Part shown: in pieces, positions 32,297 to 42,822 of the stretch
How positions within the stretch are numbered: position 1 is the first letter of the stretch
Layout: each line of letters starts with the position of its first letter
Source: Oxytricha trifallax
Lineage: Eukaryota; Ciliophora; Spirotrichea; Sporadotrichida; Oxytrichidae
Direction of reading: 5' to 3'
Assembly: GCA_000711775.1 (NCBI GenBank)
Contig: ARYC01000581.1
Span: forward strand, 1-64,000
DNA: 64,000 nucleotides
Translations under genes and position numbers: made by a program
The notes under the pieces: generated by a model
The model's database searches: none
The model's input: the letters and a program-made list of their open reading frames with translations, nothing else
What the model was told of the DNA's origin: nothing

Positions 32297-32792
32297 TAAG
32301 ACTTAATGAATCTCTTGAAATTAATTTATAATAAAATGGGAATAAAAAACTAAAAACGAATTATTCTATTGAAAATATGAAAGGCAATAAAATGACTGTT
32401 CAGTTGTATTTTGAAAGCCCAGCAAACATCTCAAACAATTATGGTTTTTTAAATAATATTATTAATTTTATTATGTAAGCCTAATGTCTCCTTAGTTTAT
32501 TATAGGAATGGGATTAAGTAACTGTTAAATTCTTGTAGAATTATAATTAACATTAATAAAATTATTAATAGACTATTTATTTTACTTCTATGTGGGAATA
32601 AATAATAAATTTATAATTAAAAAAGACTTAGTTATCTCAAAAACAGTGCCTCCTTAGCTATCTGAATGTAATATAAGTCAAAAATTAAATTTCTGTTATA
32701 GCAATGAGTGCGCTTTTGGGATAATTAGGAGATGGTAGTTCTGCTTCTGTTCAAGCCTTTATGGGTGGAAATTTGATTTTAAGTATTTTTAT
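32297..32792 (+). CDS. P2 block: region before the membrane helices
   Basis: The block encodes RLNESLEINLQQNGNKKLKT NYSIENMKGNKM, then EWDQVTVKFLQNYN, PPQLSE and, after an intron, MSALLGQLGDGSSASVQAFM GGNLILSIF. An intron or small IES ends at 32515 (TTATAG before GAATGGG). Another GT-AG intron (gtaatataag...gttatag, about 32669-32703) joins PPQLSE to MSALLGQ. It matches P1 3540-4242. Confidence 0.78.
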
Positions 32793-33727
32793 GTAAGCTA
32801 TTTGTTCTGACCGAGACCCCCCCCCCCCCTCAACCGAGACCCCCCTCCTCCCCTCAAACCGAGAATCCCTTTTATTATAGTTTTTTTATAATTTTTTTTA
32901 TGAATAAATTTCTTGACCTTCGGGCAATATAAATTAAATATATTTGATAACATATCGACTATTTATAGAACATACTCCTATAGGGAAATATTTAAATAAT
33001 GTTTAATTTTGACTATCAGATTAATAATATGATTTAATTGATAGACATAAATTTGAATTCAAAATTTTTTATAACTTAAATCACTTACACTCTACTATAT
33101 AGTAAAAATAAATATAATAATTTTTTCTATTATTTTTAACTTCATTTAAATAAAAAAAATTTTTATTATTACTTATTTAGTTAATTTCTATTAAAATCTT
33201 ATTTCTTAAGCTTAGTTTATTGAAAAATTAAAGACAATTTTATTATGTTTATGATTACCATTTAAATATATATATGAATAAAATAAGATTTTAATAGTAA
33301 TTAACTAAATAAGCAATAATAAAAAATTTTTTTTATTTAAATGAAGTTAAAAATAATAGAAAAAATTATTATATTTATTTTTACTATATAGTAGAGTGTA
33401 AGTGATTTAAGTTATAAAAAATCTTGAATTCAAATTTATGTCTATCAATTAAATCATATTATTAATCATGATAGTCAAAATTAAACCTTATTATAAATAT
33501 TTCCCTATGGGAGTATGTTCTAAACAAAAGTCGACGGACGTAGTGGAACTTATCAAAATATATTTTTAATAGTAATATCTGCCCGAAGGGCAAGAAATTT
33601 ATTCTGAGTAAAAAATAAATTCATAAAAAATACAAAAATATAATAAAAGGGGATTCTCGGTTTGAGGGGGGGAGGGGTCTCGGTCAGAACAGCTATTGTT
33701 TAATATTTAATAAACTTCTGTTAATAG
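32793..33727 (+). other. 935-bp intron of P2 containing a foldback element
   Basis: The donor gtaagct at 32793 and acceptor ttaatag at 33727 join ILSIF-M to SQSLQYLWGMINSF in frame. The homologous introns in P1 and P3 are about 34 bp. Nearly all the extra length is the family I element at 32803-33691. If the element is removed from DNA with the other germline sequences, the somatic intron would be about 40 bp. Confidence 0.8.
32803..33691. mobile_element. Foldback family I, copy 2, inside a P2 intron
   Basis: The ends TGTTCTGACC (32803) and GGTCAGAACA (33691) are flanked by GCTATT on both sides (32797-32802, 33692-33697), a 6-bp duplication. Subterminal C-rich units (ccgagaccccc...) are present at both ends, arms are about 420 bp and the centre is near 33240. 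No coding capacity. Confidence 0.93.
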
Positions 33728-34200
33728 GAGTCAAAGTCTATAGTATTTATGGGGAATGATAAACTCGTTTCAACTTATTACTCACTTACCTATGGCTAAC
33801 ATAATATTACCACCTAACACTAGAATGTTTTTCCTTTTAATTCTATCAGTTTCCAGTTTTTAGTTTTTCAATAAAAACAAAAAGAAAATTTATTGTTTAG
33901 CTACCCATTTTGATTTATTTATAAAATATTATCAATTGAATATGGATGATTTCAATAGTTAGATATACTAATTTGATGAATTTGAGGATGAACCTTAAAA
34001 TGATTAATTTGACTTAGCAGGATATCAATCAACAAATATGATACAAAATATGGGTTTTTTATTTGTAATGAATTTTCTCGTTGTTTCTACGCTTATCCTT
34101 TCAATGGCTCTTGATATGATAAATCTTTAATTTCAAGTGTAAGAAATTCTTCTTAAGCTTTTAAATTTATTTTAGTTACAAGAACATCAAGCGTAAATTA
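33728..34200 (+). CDS. P2 block: membrane helices and acidic linker
   Basis: The block encodes SQSLQYLWGMINSFQLITHL, then MFFLLILSVSSFQFFN, then DDFNSQIYQFDEFEDEPQND and LFVMNFLVVSTLILSMALDM. It aligns with P1 4277-4680. A junction near 33880-33930 (intron or IES) is not resolved. Confidence 0.78.
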
Positions 34201-34257
34201 TAATTTTATATCAAAATTTAATCTATAAATTAAAGGAATTTGTTTAGTTCAATTTTT

Positions 34258-34400
34258 TGATTAGATTTTTCATGGAATCTTATTTGGAGATACTATTATG
34301 CTCGTTAATTAATTTATATTCTCCAAATCTGAACTTAGACGGAGATATCACTGCTTATACAGTTTCCATTATAATGACAATATTAAGTATTTAGAAAAAT
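34258..34400 (+). CDS. P2 block: start of the conserved membrane region
   Basis: The block encodes LIRFFMESYLEILLCSLINL followed by YSPNLNLDGDITAYTVSIIM. It matches P1 LESYLELTLCSFINIYKPKY. In P1 the sequence continues without a break, so the following 0.9 kb in P2 is an IES specific to this copy. Confidence 0.75.
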
Positions 34401-35312
34401 TTGTTGAGTATTTGGGAGTGTGAATTGATTACTTGAATATAGGATATTATACAAGTCATAATAAATTTGAATAAATTTACAAAAATTAATTTAGTTGTAA
34501 CTTTAGATAGATAAATGCTAAAGGCTTAGAAACAAATAATTTAAAATTAATATATCTAAACTAAATATATAGTAATATACATATATTATTATACCGCATT
34601 TTTTAATTTTTTTCACGTTCAATTTATTATTTCTGCCATTGAACAACATGTCAATTCCCTTGCTATGTTTTTTCGCGATTTTCAAATTTTAAGCTTTGGA
34701 ACCAAAGTAGATTGAGTTTTTTTTTAAAAAATGGTTTCTAGCAAGTTCTTAAACAACTATCGTTAATTTTTCAGGCATTGTTCATCATAAGTTCTAAGTA
34801 TTAATCGTTATCAGAAATTTAATTTTTTGTTTACCCGAGTTTACTTTGGTTCTTAAATATTATTATAGGATTTAATTGAAATTTGAAGATTGTTATTCAA
34901 TATTTTTGGAAAGGTTATCTAGGAAAAACATAAAGACTAGCAACTTCGGACCAATTACACTCTTGTTTAATGTGCCTGTATGTGTAGTCTAGGATGCATG
35001 ACTAATGCCTTAACTGTCGAACTCGTCCTCCATTACTGTATAAGAAGATTTCTTCACAAGATTATTATGATTATGGTATAAGAGCCCCCCCCATATTAAT
35101 TTATTTATATTAAATTGAAGCTTTATCTAGTAATACTTGTGTTATCACCCTCACAAGAAAAAATATAAATAATTATTTTTTTGGGTTTTACTTTCGATTT
35201 TAATCAATAGTAAATCTAATTAAAGCAGTTGAAAAAAATTATAATTATAAATAAGAAACATGTAAATTGAGGATTATATTTAATATATAAATTCATATTT
35301 TTTTCATTTTTA
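34401..35312. other. P2-specific IES, partly less AT-rich
   Basis: Bases 34640-35090 contain moderately GC-rich DNA with a small inverted repeat (tttggaaccaaagtagattgag and gagtttactttggttc). No gene frame is recognised. It may hold an old foldback element with diverged arms. Confidence 0.45.
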
Positions 35313-35515
35313 TTATGAATTTTTTTCTAATTGTTGTGCCTTTTGGAGTATTAACATTGATTTATATAGTTTATATAAAATCCATGAAAATGAAAGTTTA
35401 AATTATCAAAGGAAAAACAGTAATTACAAAATAAATACCAGTGATTTTTATAAATAAAAACAAAGTAAACACTATAGCCGAGGATTTAGATTATTCGAAA
35501 AAGCTAATATATAAA
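35313..35515 (+). CDS. P2 block: membrane helix and cytoplasmic loop
   Basis: The block encodes FFLIVVPFGVLTLIYIVYIK followed by VITKQIPVIFINKNKVNTIA EDLDYSKKL. It is equivalent to P1 VASPIGLILIIYKLH...TEELDTRKF. Adjoining it to the previous block via ATT gives LSIVVPFG. Confidence 0.72.
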
Positions 35516-36285
35516 TAATTAATAATTAATCAATAATTCTTTTATTATCATAAAATTGTTAATAAGATTATAAGATAAATGGTTTATAAATTATATGAAA
35601 ATTTTTAATTTTGTAATAAGCGATTTTAGGGATTTATTATTTTTTTAGGTAATTTAATTAACTATATCTTAAATTAAAAAAAAGTAATGTGTAACAAAGG
35701 TAGAGATTTGTGTTAAAAAATATAAATGTTGAAAATAATTGAATGTATCAGTAAGATGCAATTTTTTAGAAATAGTGAATTTTTATGAAATTGGTTATGA
35801 GCATCTATCATAAACACAACTTGTCGTGAAAGCGTTATTACTATTTTTCTTATAATTATTTATAAACCAATCAGTTAGTTTGATTAAATTTTCACTTGAT
35901 CTTTTGATTAATAAAAATATCAGTCAAACTAACCTGGTTGGTTGATTACCTTTGTTGGGGGTAGTTTGGTCATCTGGTCAATCTAACATACAACTATAAT
36001 TACTTATGCATGGGGAACTCGCTTGTTCGAGAATTTATTTTATTATAATAAAATCTCCTTATAATTTTGCACTAACCAGATAGTTGTAATAACAAAACTA
36101 CAACTCATTTTAATTTTCTTTATTCTGATCAGTTTAAATAAGAGTTTTATTAAAGCTATACAGAGAGTAAAAAATAACTTTATAGATTAAAAACTAATTG
36201 TTTAGTTAAATAAAACTAATTTCTTAAAATCTCTTAATTAAAAAATTGTGAAAAAATATTAGTAAAACTTAAAAGCAAAGTTTAA
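35516..36285. other. P2 IES with a short hairpin
   Basis: AT-rich. At 35863-35945 an imperfect hairpin (ccaatcagttagtttga / tcaaactaacctggttgg) is visible. There is no gene. Confidence 0.5.
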
Positions 36286-37037
36286 TGTATTCACCAATAT
36301 AATTATTTAGAAGACTACTATTTTGCCTGATTATAGTTATGATAGATGAAAGTTAAGGAATTTAATTAAATTTACTAATTTTGTTTTCGCTTATTACAAT
36401 AGTGTACACTATGATATCAAGACCTTTCTACTATCAAAGTCGAAATTATCTAGAAATTTACAATGAATTTTACTTTTTATTTGTTTGCTACAGTCTTTTT
36501 ATTTTCACAGATGCTTTTGATTTGGATTATTAGTAATTTTTGTACTTTGGATATATTCCGATAGGTTTAACTCTTACTTATTTGATAACAAATATAGCAT
36601 ACATAATACACTTAAAGCTGAGAGAAATTTACTTTAAAATACTCAAGAAAAAGCTTGATAACTGTAAAAGAAAATATGGCAGCAAAACTAAGATATAAAT
36701 GTAAACAGACTAATAAAAATCATACGAAGATATTGTTATATAATAAAAAGTAAACCCTCTCTAATCTCTGCCAAAGAAAATTACATAAGTGAGAAAATTG
36801 TCCAAAAACATCGATTTTATGAATGAAACTGTTCTTGACTATGATATAAACTATAGTCAAGTGAGCAGAAATACGTCAGCTTTTATTGAAAATTCGATAG
36901 ATGTTGATGATTTTCATTAAGCATATGAAGCTAAAGAAATCCCATTGGTATATTATGATGAAGAATCAATTAAAAAATAATAAATGTAAAATAAAGTACC
37001 AATTCTCAAATAAAGACTTAATAAATTCTATTAATGA
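36286..37037 (+). CDS. P2 last block: membrane helices, tail and stop
   Basis: The block encodes SPIQLFRRLLFCLIIVMIDE, then LLILFSLITIVYTMISRPFY, IYNEFYFLFVCYSLFIFTDA and IPIGLTLTYLITNIAYIIHL. After a basic stretch it ends NKVPILKQRLNKFYQ, TGA 37035-37037. This single open block of about 250 codons, with many in-frame TAA/TAG, is strong evidence for the Gln code. Confidence 0.87.
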
Positions 37038-37814
37038 ATTGATTTCTTAAATTAATTTATACTAATATTCAATAAAGTGATATGATTTATATAATTTTGA
37101 TAAAAGACAAGTTTTATTTTGGTTTTGAGTCTCAGATATAGGTAAAATAAGATATTTAAATAATAAAAGAAAGATTAATTTTGAAATGTCAAAATAATAC
37201 TAAATAACTTTATCTTAATTATATAAAGATTTTTGTAAAAGAGAAAATGTTTTGATTTAATTTATATAAATATTTTCCAAACAAGTAATATTAAAATAAC
37301 AGAGGGAATATTAATTTCTAATAAATTTAAGCATAATCCTAATTAGAAAATAAAATTTTATGCCTCAAGTAAAACTAAGGACTCAAAATTGAAATAAAAA
37401 CCCTTCGTATATTTATAATTTATTTAATCTAAAAGGATGCACTAAAAAGTCTTATAATAAAAATAATAATTCTTCCAAGCTAATTATTGAGACGAAATTT
37501 ATTGGTAAAAATCTTTTAAATTATATGATGTTAAAATTAATTTTAATTAAAATGCTATTGTAAGATTGATTATAAATGTTATTGAAGAATGGCGAATTAA
37601 TTATTCCCAATAATCTTTTAAATATGTTTTTAATTTTTCCTATTTCTCCACCAATATAAAGTTTTCCCTTTTCTCTTTGTTGCTCAAAGATATATTTTTT
37701 AAGGAAATAGATATGCAAATCAAAATAAAAAATTTATAAATCTTTTTGTAACTTTAATTTTTAAAGTTAAGAATTTCAAATAATTATATTATAATTATAA
37801 TTTCATTTTAGTTA
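37038..37814. other. Intergenic region between P2 and P3
   Basis: AT-rich; the minus standard-code frame at 37521-37718 has no support. Promoter and terminator signals are not recognisable in this genome type. Confidence 0.4.
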
Positions 37815-38060
37815 TATGCCCTATAAGTTGTTAGGGATTCAGTATAAAGGGATACTTAAGATTTATCTTGGAATCCTTGATTATATTATGAACCTTAAAC
37901 TACCAGTCCTATGAATCCCTACTTAGTGCTATTAACAGAACTTCTATACTTTTTAATAAATTACCAAGCAACAAGATTCACTAAAATGAGTCAAACTAAG
38001 AATTACAGCATTTTAAGTACAACAAAAGTGAATTATAAAGGGTACGGCCCATAATATCCT
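37815..38060 (+). CDS. Open segment, possible first block of P3
   Basis: The frame YQSYESLLSAINRTSILFNK followed by LPSNKIHQNESNQELQHFKY has protein-like composition and higher GC than its flanks. No homologous block was spotted in P2. It may be a P3 5' block or an unrelated fragment. Confidence 0.3.
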
Positions 38061-39210
38061 ATCTATTATCGATTATTTATTATATTTACTGAGCATATAT
38101 ATTCTTTTTTAATCTTAACAATTTTTAAGACCATATATTTAGCCTTTTTTTAATAATGAATACTAAAATGTTTTAAAAAATTAAGAAATCTTTATTAATA
38201 TTTAGTTTTTAGGTTTTGAAAAAAAATTGGTTTAATTTAATAGCACTAAATTTATTATTTTAACATTATTATATTTTTGTTTAATATTCTCTGTAATGTA
38301 ATTTCAAATCTAATAAATGTTAAATATTTATGTATGATTAAAATACATTTTATAATTATTTTTTAATTAAAAACTTTTATATTTTGTATTTAAAGAATAC
38401 TCTTTCGCTAAATGATGTATAAAAAAAATTTAATTTAATTGTATAAATAGGAATTTTTATTATTTGACTTTAAAATTAAACATGAAGAATTAATAACAAA
38501 TATTAATTTATATCTTCTCTATTTTGTTTGCTTGCTAATTTATAATATTAATCTTATAATATTTAAATAAAGACATATTTTTGAGAAGTAAGAAAATTCA
38601 ATTTCATGATATAATTTATTTTATACTATTAATTTAATCCACTATATTTATAAATTAAAAATGATCCTAATATATTTCTTTTTGGTTATCTTATTTTTTA
38701 ATTTTATTGTATAATTAATTTTAAATCTTAATAAGGTAAGGTGCACCTTAAACTATCATATTATAATAAGAAAAATATAATCTGTAAAAATAATTCGTTC
38801 AAAGTACATAAAAGTATGTGGTCATAAAGTATTTATGTGTCCAAACTACATTTATGGGTAAATTATCATTGGCTTTAAATATATCTATTGAATAAATATT
38901 TAGGAGAAAATTATAATCTAAAAATTATTTATAGACACAATTCCCAAGCATATGAGTGTATTTTTAATTTATTTAGTATAAATATAATCAATGATATATA
39001 AACCATTCCTAATTAAATAAATCTTTTTTTCTTGCTATTGTTATATTTTTCATGTAATTGAGTAATATTATATATTAAATTTAGTGTTTTAAGAAGCAAT
39101 AATTTCCTAAGTTTATCTGGGATCCTAATAGCACTTAAGATTCTTATATGATTAATTATTTAATTATTTTAATCTAAATTAATTAGCAAATTAATTAATT
39201 AAAATTATAT
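38061..39210. other. AT-rich spacer
   Basis: No coding block, inverted repeat or RNA gene was seen. Confidence 0.45.
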
Positions 39211-39300
39211 GACTTCAATTGTTCATGAGCCAAATTCACTAAATTTCTTCTTTGGAGGGTCAATTAATGGTTAGCCTGTTATAGGGAAGTACATTATATT
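39211..39300 (+). CDS. P3 5' block with FGG motif
   Basis: The block encodes TSIVHEPNSLNFFFGGSING followed by QPVIGKYI. It is homologous to the P2 block at 18725 (FGGTLNNQPFIAKH). Confidence 0.6.
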
Positions 39301-40560
39301 AAAAATATGTTAATTTTATTTAAAAATTTTAATAGATTAAATTATATCTTAAAAATACTTAAATAAATTTATTAATTGATGATTTAAAATTTTATAAGTT
39401 GATTTTTAATTGTTTTATCATATAGTTAAATAATATATATTACAATTTATTAGTAGAATAATTATATTTCTATAAAAATTAAAGCCAGACAAATTGACTT
39501 AAAAAAAGAATGAAATTAATTTTTTAAATTACTTTTATTATTAATTTTATTTGATTCTTTCTTATTTTGCTATAAATTTAAAATGTATAATTCTAATTAA
39601 ATAATTTAAAAAATAAATATTTCTTGGGGTAGTTTCCTAGCTGTTAATGTTATTTTTTGAAAATCACTCATCAAATTATAATTAAATTATATCATAAATA
39701 ATTTATTAAAAATATATGTTGAATATGTTAAACATAGTCTTAAAACTTCAATGTATTAAGATAAAACAACTGTATCTTGCTATAAAAAGAAGGAAATGAC
39801 TTTAATTATTTTTCAAGCCTAATTATATTTAAAAGTAGAAAAATAAAGATAGAATTATCATTATTTAATAGAGAAAAATCAATTAATATTAAACAATTGA
39901 AATTTTTTCAGATATTAATTCTATATTTAAGATATAATCAGACAGCTTCGCACTTTCACTTTGATCCATCTATCTCAATCAATCTTTTCAAGGAACTTAA
40001 ATCATATACTGAAGAGAATTAGCTCAAGATTTTTGTTTAGATAATAAAGTTAAAAAAAAGTTTTAGATTTAATTAATATTCAAAATTATTGTAAATATGC
40101 TTAGAGATCAGAAATACTAAAAAAATAATAGATAAATATGGTTGAAATTTACCTTAAATGTCTATAAAAAGGTTTTGCCCCAAAATTTGTAAAAATATTT
40201 AATATATTTTTTCAAAAATTATTTAGCATTAAATTATACATGTATCAGTAATATTATTAGAATAAAATAATATTTTTTTAAAAATAATTTTTAAATATTT
40301 AATTATTTTATAATTTACGAAAATTAATAATTGGAATATATAATATTTTTTAAAAATATTTCTAACTGATTTTGATCAAGAAATGATCAAATATTCAAGA
40401 TTATATGTTACTTTTTATAAAATATCGATTATTTTATTAATTAAAAAAATGTTGTAAGTATATAATACTTCAATTCAATCTCATGGATGAATATCTACCA
40501 AACTAAAGATCCTAAACAATTATGTCATATATAAATAATTTTATATCATATTTTAATTTT
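39301..40560 (+). other. P3 spacer with one weak block
   Basis: AT-rich. The piece at 39935-40030 (RYNQTASHFHFDPSISINLF) is protein-like and may be a small MDS; the rest has no visible feature. Confidence 0.35.
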
Positions 40561-40564
40561 TGAT

Positions 40565-40690
40565 ATAGTTTAGTCGCGGGGATCTGAAATCAGTAGAATC
40601 CATGGCAATTCACACTTCAACTCTAAGATTAGCAATTGTTTTTAAGGGATTTAATTCATAAATCCCATTTATTATTGCTATTAAAAGTTG
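40565..40690 (+). CDS. P3 5' block
   Basis: The block encodes SRGDLKSVESMAIHTSTLRL followed by AIVFKGFNS. The pattern fits a strand pair of the propeller-like domain. Confidence 0.45.
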
Positions 40691-40904
40691 AATTGAAATA
40701 AAATTAAGTTAAAATATTTAATATTTTTTATTATATAGCCGAATTGATTAATATAGAATAATTAATTATATTATAGAGAATAAATGCAAATTTAACTTTA
40801 CTTGAGTTAATTGAAGTATTATTTAGATTCATAAATATATTTGCACTCTATATAAGATTATTAGAGTGGTTTAAAACAAACTAATTAAATATACAATTTA
40901 TAAC

Positions 40905-41035
40905 ATAGTTATTATAAGGTGATCCAATTTATGTAAATTCTATAATGAGACCGGATGGAAATACATATTTAGACGCTGTTAACATAAATAATACTGTATT
41001 ATTAAGTATAAATATATCATAATATGTTTAAACTT
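40905..41035 (+). CDS. P3 5' block
   Basis: The block encodes GDPIYVNSIMRPDGNTYLDA followed by VNINNTVLLSIN, again a beta-repeat type pattern. It is preceded and followed by AT-rich DNA. Confidence 0.5.
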
Positions 41036-41399
41036 ATGATTTTTATTATATTATTGTAATAGTTTTCTCAGATTAACTACGATAATCAATATCATTCAAT
41101 CATAAAATATATTGAAATAAATTTGCATATTAAAATTAATAAAAATTATTTTAAAATTATTTTTTTATTTATTAATAAGCCAAATTAAGAGGTGAGAATA
41201 GATGTATTATAATTTGGCAGAAAAACATTTTCTTTTGTAATTTTTTGAAATTGCTTTTAATTAACAAATTTTCTACTATAAATTCTAAATTTTATATAAG
41301 AGTTAAAAGATTAAATTATTTAATTAATATACTTTGTTAATAATACTAATAAATTAATATTATGAGTATTTATCTTTGACATTAATGTTTATTTTTTAA
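41036..41399. other. AT-rich P3 spacer
   Basis: No feature recognised. Confidence 0.4.
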
Positions 41400-41565
41400 A
41401 TGACTAGTCTGAAGCTACATTTGTATATTATAATGATTTGAACACGTTTAGAATGATCAAATTAAACACAAATGTGAATTGTAAAATTTATGAAATTCTT
41501 GGATAATAGGAATTATAATTATTATTGAATGTCATATACATTCAGATTAATTAAAATAATGTTGA
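41400..41565 (+). CDS. P3 5' block
   Basis: The block encodes SPEATFVYYNDLNTFRMIKL followed by NTNVNCKIYEILGQ. Composition and codon pattern are like those of the other P3 blocks. The 3' edge is uncertain because the frame remains open into Asn/Ile-rich DNA. Confidence 0.5.
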
Positions 41566-41814
41566 AAAATAATATTTAATAATAGTAATATAGTAATTTA
41601 ATAAAAATGTACAACTTAACTCTTTATCATTCTACGATATTTTATATTTAATCAATTTAATGTATTATATTCCAAATAGTACACATATTTATTTGAGTTT
41701 TGCCAAAATTCTGATAAATATAAAGATTTATTTTGTTTTTATATTAATAGAAATTAAATTTTATAGCACATACCACTCCTATTTAAAATTTATTAGCTCA
41801 TTATAAAATTAATG

Positions 41815-42233
41815 CAGGAATACATTCAAAATTTGAGAATTATATTATATCAAATTTTTATCTTTATCAAAAATTAATTTTAAATTTGAAGTAGTTAAAG
41901 TTGCTTAAAGTGAGACGATCATTTGTTCATTTGAAATAGCTTTCAAAATAAGCTGGATTAATTATTGGCGGTTCTTTCTAATCGCATCCCTAGAGCAAGT
42001 AATTTTAGAATTTAATGTTATGCGTTTAATTCTATTAAATATACTCTCACATTAAAGTCTAAATTACTTGCTCTAGGGATGCGATAAGAAAGAACCGCCA
42101 ATAATTAATCCAGCTTATTTTGAAAGCTTTAGTCAAATAAACACATGATCGTTTCACTTTACGCTACTTTAGCTAACACAAATTTAAAATAAATTTTTGA
42201 TAAAAATAAATATTAATTTTCAAATGTATTCCT
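41815..42233. mobile_element. Foldback family II, copy 3
   Basis: The ends CAGGAATACATTC and AAATGTATTCCT, with arms of about 190 bp; the inner motif gctggattaattattggcgg is diverged from copies 1 and 2. It lies in P3 as copies 1 and 2 lie in P2. Confidence 0.87.
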
Positions 42234-42822
42234 AAAAATAACAATTTTAAATTATTCTTATAAAATAGTAATGAATATTATTTTTATGTTATTGAAAAAA
42301 GCATTTTTTATTATTGTTATTATTTAATTTTAAAAATATTATTAATATTTTGATATAAAACCTTATTAATGAATTATATCTTTCACAATTTATACTCAAC
42401 ATTATTAGAAATTTAGAGTAGTTTTCTGGCAAGATATTTTTCATATTAATTTAATTTTTTGTCAATAAATTATACTTAAAGTAGTTATTAAGACTTAATA
42501 ACTGTTTAAAGAATATATTAAACATTCATTACAATCTTATAACTTGAAAAAAAAGCAGTAATTATGCATATTATTATGAATAATATCATAAATTAAAAGA
42601 GGAAAATAAATGCATAAAACGATAATGATTTAATAATTAAACCAACATAGTTTAAGATATCAATGATGATAAATATCTAAGGTGTAAAGCCATTTGGCAA
42701 GAAGAAAAATAGGGAAAAATATTTTTTTTTCAAAAAAAATAATATCTTTCAAAAAAACTACACAAAAATTTATTATTTTATTATTGTACTGGGCAGAAAA
42801 CTCCCAACCCTAAATATATTTT
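42234..42822. other. AT-rich P3 spacer
   Basis: It contains gggcagaaaactccc at 42791-42805, a lone relative of family III ends. Nothing else is seen. Confidence 0.4.
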
